DNA of 7,233 bases from Candidatus Poribacteria bacterium (GTDB lineage: Bacteria > Poribacteria > WGA-4E > UBA9662): assembly GCA_002729015.1 (NCBI GenBank), contig PBVO01000128.1, forward strand, positions 17,073 to 24,305, in the 5' to 3' direction. Shown here one piece after another: positions 6,129 through 7,233 of this stretch (its first letter is position 1; the number at the start of each line of letters is the position of its first letter). The notes below the pieces were generated by a model. The model had not been told where the DNA came from. It made no database searches and saw only the letters and a list, made by a program, of their open reading frames with translations. The position numbers were made by a program, and so were the translations under genes.

Positions 6129-6995
6129 ATGAAGAAAAACAAGAAAGTTCTAGTATCTAATAATGTTCCAAATCAGCACTGGGTTGGCAATGGATTTTAT
6201 GTTCGAGGGTTGTTACGTTCTACTGAAGAATTGAAGGAGTTCATCAGTCCATTCATCTTACTTGATTACGCAAGTCCCAGAAGGTTTTCGAGTACTTCCG
6301 TTCCAAGAGGGGTAGATGTTCATCCTCATAGAGGTTTTGAAACCGTGACTGTTGTATATCAAGGCGAAATTGAACACCAAGATTCTGCGGGGGGTGGTGG
6401 AGTTATTAAACCGGGTGATGTTCAATGGATGACTGCAGGAAAAGGGATTATTCACAAGGAGTTTCATTCGAAAGAGTTTTCGAAAGTGGGTGGAATGTTT
6501 GAAATGGTGCAATTGTGGATAAATCTTCCCCAAAAATATAAAATGACCAATCCTAAATACCAAGGTATCAAAAGTGAGGATATTCCAATTCTAGAAATTG
6601 GAAAGAATTCTATGCTCAGGTTGATATCTGGTGAATATGAAAATGAGAATGGAGCAGCCTCAACTTTTACAAAGATAAATCTATATGATCTATCTAGCAA
6701 GTCTGAAGATGAAATTTCAATTTGTTTAAGTTCAGGGACGAATTCCATCCTGTTAATTTTAAATGGTGAGGTAACTTTATCAAAAAATGAATACCCCAAA
6801 AACTCAATTCTAATTTTTGATAAAGCAGGTGAGGTTCTAACATTTAGATCTTCAAAAGATTTTAAAGGATTATTATTAAACGGAACACCGATAGAAGAAC
6901 CTATGGTAGCTCATGGACCTTTCGTTATGAATACAAAAGAGGAAATCATCCAAGCTATTCAAGATTATGAAGGAGGAACCATGGGAACTTTGTAA
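6129..6995 (+). CDS. Pirin family protein (bicupin, metal-binding)
   Basis: This is a cytoplasmic two-cupin protein of 288 residues, the usual pirin length. From the ATG at 6129, the N-terminal cupin carries HPHRGFET (65-72) and GKGIIHKEFHS (105-115). These supply the four expected metal ligands H65, H67, H109 and E111, normally holding Fe. The signature DVHPHRGFETVTVVYQGEIE and the segment VIKPGDVQWMTAGKGI are diagnostic, and the C-terminal pirin domain ends with GTPIEEPMVAHGPFVMN then EEIIQAIQDY. Some pirins have quercetin 2,3-dioxygenase activity and others are redox or transcription cofactors, so the role here is open. An in-frame GTG at 6120 would add MVF, but AAGG at 6114-6117 is too close to it, so ATG 6129 is preferred. 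The gene stands alone, after a long gap. Confidence 0.95.
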   Translation: MKKNKKVLVSNNVPNQHWVGNGFYVRGLLRSTEELKEFISPFILLDYASPRRFSSTSVPRGVDVHPHRGFETVTVVYQGEIEHQDSAGGGGVIKPGDVQWMTAGKGIIHKEFHSKEFSKVGGMFEMVQLWINLPQKYKMTNPKYQGIKSEDIPILEIGKNSMLRLISGEYENENGAASTFTKINLYDLSSKSEDEISICLSSGTNSILLILNGEVTLSKNEYPKNSILIFDKAGEVLTFRSSKDFKGLLLNGTPIEEPMVAHGPFVMNTKEEIIQAIQDYEGGTMGTL

Positions 6996-6999
6996 ACAA

Positions 7000-7031
7000 T
7001 CTAAAAGTTGAACTCAATCTTTGCTTTTAGA
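7000..7031 (+). terminator. Hairpin just after the pirin stop codon
   Basis: TCTAAAAG (7000-7007) and CTTTTAGA (7024-7031) are perfect 8-bp arms five bases past the TAA, with a nested TTGA/TCAA pair in the loop. No T-run follows (GCATCGCC), so it may protect the mRNA 3' end or act as a Rho-dependent or weak terminator rather than a classical one. Confidence 0.35.
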
Positions 7032-7084
7032 GCATCGCCAAGACAATTGTATAACGACTGGGATTTCCTATGATGAGATGCGTC

Positions 7085-7110
7085 CGATTTATTAATCTAA
7101 TTAATCATCG
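7085..7110. repeat. Imperfect AT-rich dyad downstream of pirin
   Basis: CGAT, then ATTAAT (7091-7096), CTA, ATTAAT (7100-7105), then ATCG form a nearly symmetric 26-base element with one asymmetric gap. It might be a regulator site or part of a terminator. The remaining sequence to the window end shows no open frame of note: the only one reaching the edge is a minus-strand tail of 18 codons ending at 7176, without recognisable content. Confidence 0.25.
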
Positions 7111-7233
7111 TGTTGCTTCAACCTCTGCTCGATTAACTCAATTTTGATTTTCAAAATGTAGACAGTTGATATGTTCTATTCAGTGAAGGTGCGCACTAGT
7201 AGGGGGGTTCTGTACATAGCGATTTTATGACTC

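Noticed and set aside
6258..6799. Minus-strand ORFs of 101 and 111 codons inside the pirin gene
   Set aside because: They are antisense shadows of a clearly conserved pirin reading frame.
7176..7233. Minus-strand frame open to the right window edge (18 codons)
   Set aside because: Too short and without recognisable residues. It could be the tail of a neighbouring gene but cannot be supported.

Overview
The window is AT-rich chromosomal DNA from a Gram-negative bacterium. An outer-membrane TonB-dependent receptor with an N-terminal carboxypeptidase-regulatory-like (CarboxypepD_reg) domain points to the FCB group (Bacteroidota, Marinimicrobia and relatives). A Marinimicrobia-like source is my best guess, from overall gene flavour only. 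There is no transposase, integrase, phage gene, CRISPR array, tRNA or rRNA, so this looks like ordinary chromosome with a few unusual regulatory details.

Layout. (1) Bases 2-499 (+) hold the C-terminal part of a NagD-like HAD phosphatase, cut by the window edge; its stop codon sits inside a perfect 34-nt palindrome that looks like a terminator. (2) Bases 500-917 are a gene-free leader with two further perfect inverted repeats and a 17-nt dyad at 678-694 that closely resembles a proteobacterial Zur box and contains a TATAAT. (3) Bases 918-3239 (+) encode a complete TonB-dependent receptor whose plug, barrel and C-terminal motifs are those of the ZnuD-like (zinc) subfamily. It has no ATG start and lacks the His-rich loop typical of ZnuD. 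(4) Bases 3264-3833 (-), tail-to-tail with the receptor, encode a 189-residue protein with a HEAT-like helical core and a C-terminal four-cysteine zinc ribbon. (5) Bases 4081-4980 (-) encode a TIGR01777/YfcH-type SDR epimerase. (6) Bases 4981-6128 are about 1.1 kb with no recognisable gene. (7) Bases 6129-6995 (+) encode a pirin with all four metal ligands. (8) Bases 6996-7233 are non-coding as far as I can see.

How the parts fit. The most coherent story is a zinc-responsive unit: a Zur-like operator upstream of a ZnuD-like receptor, with a putative zinc-ribbon protein next door. The operator lies about 220 bases from the annotated GTG. That leaves room for a long 5' leader, which contains a hydrophobic 28-codon ORF, a hairpin and a Shine-Dalgarno-like AAAAGGGA just before possible non-ATG starts. 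The phosphatase, epimerase and pirin look like separately transcribed housekeeping genes, with no visible functional link to the zinc theme.
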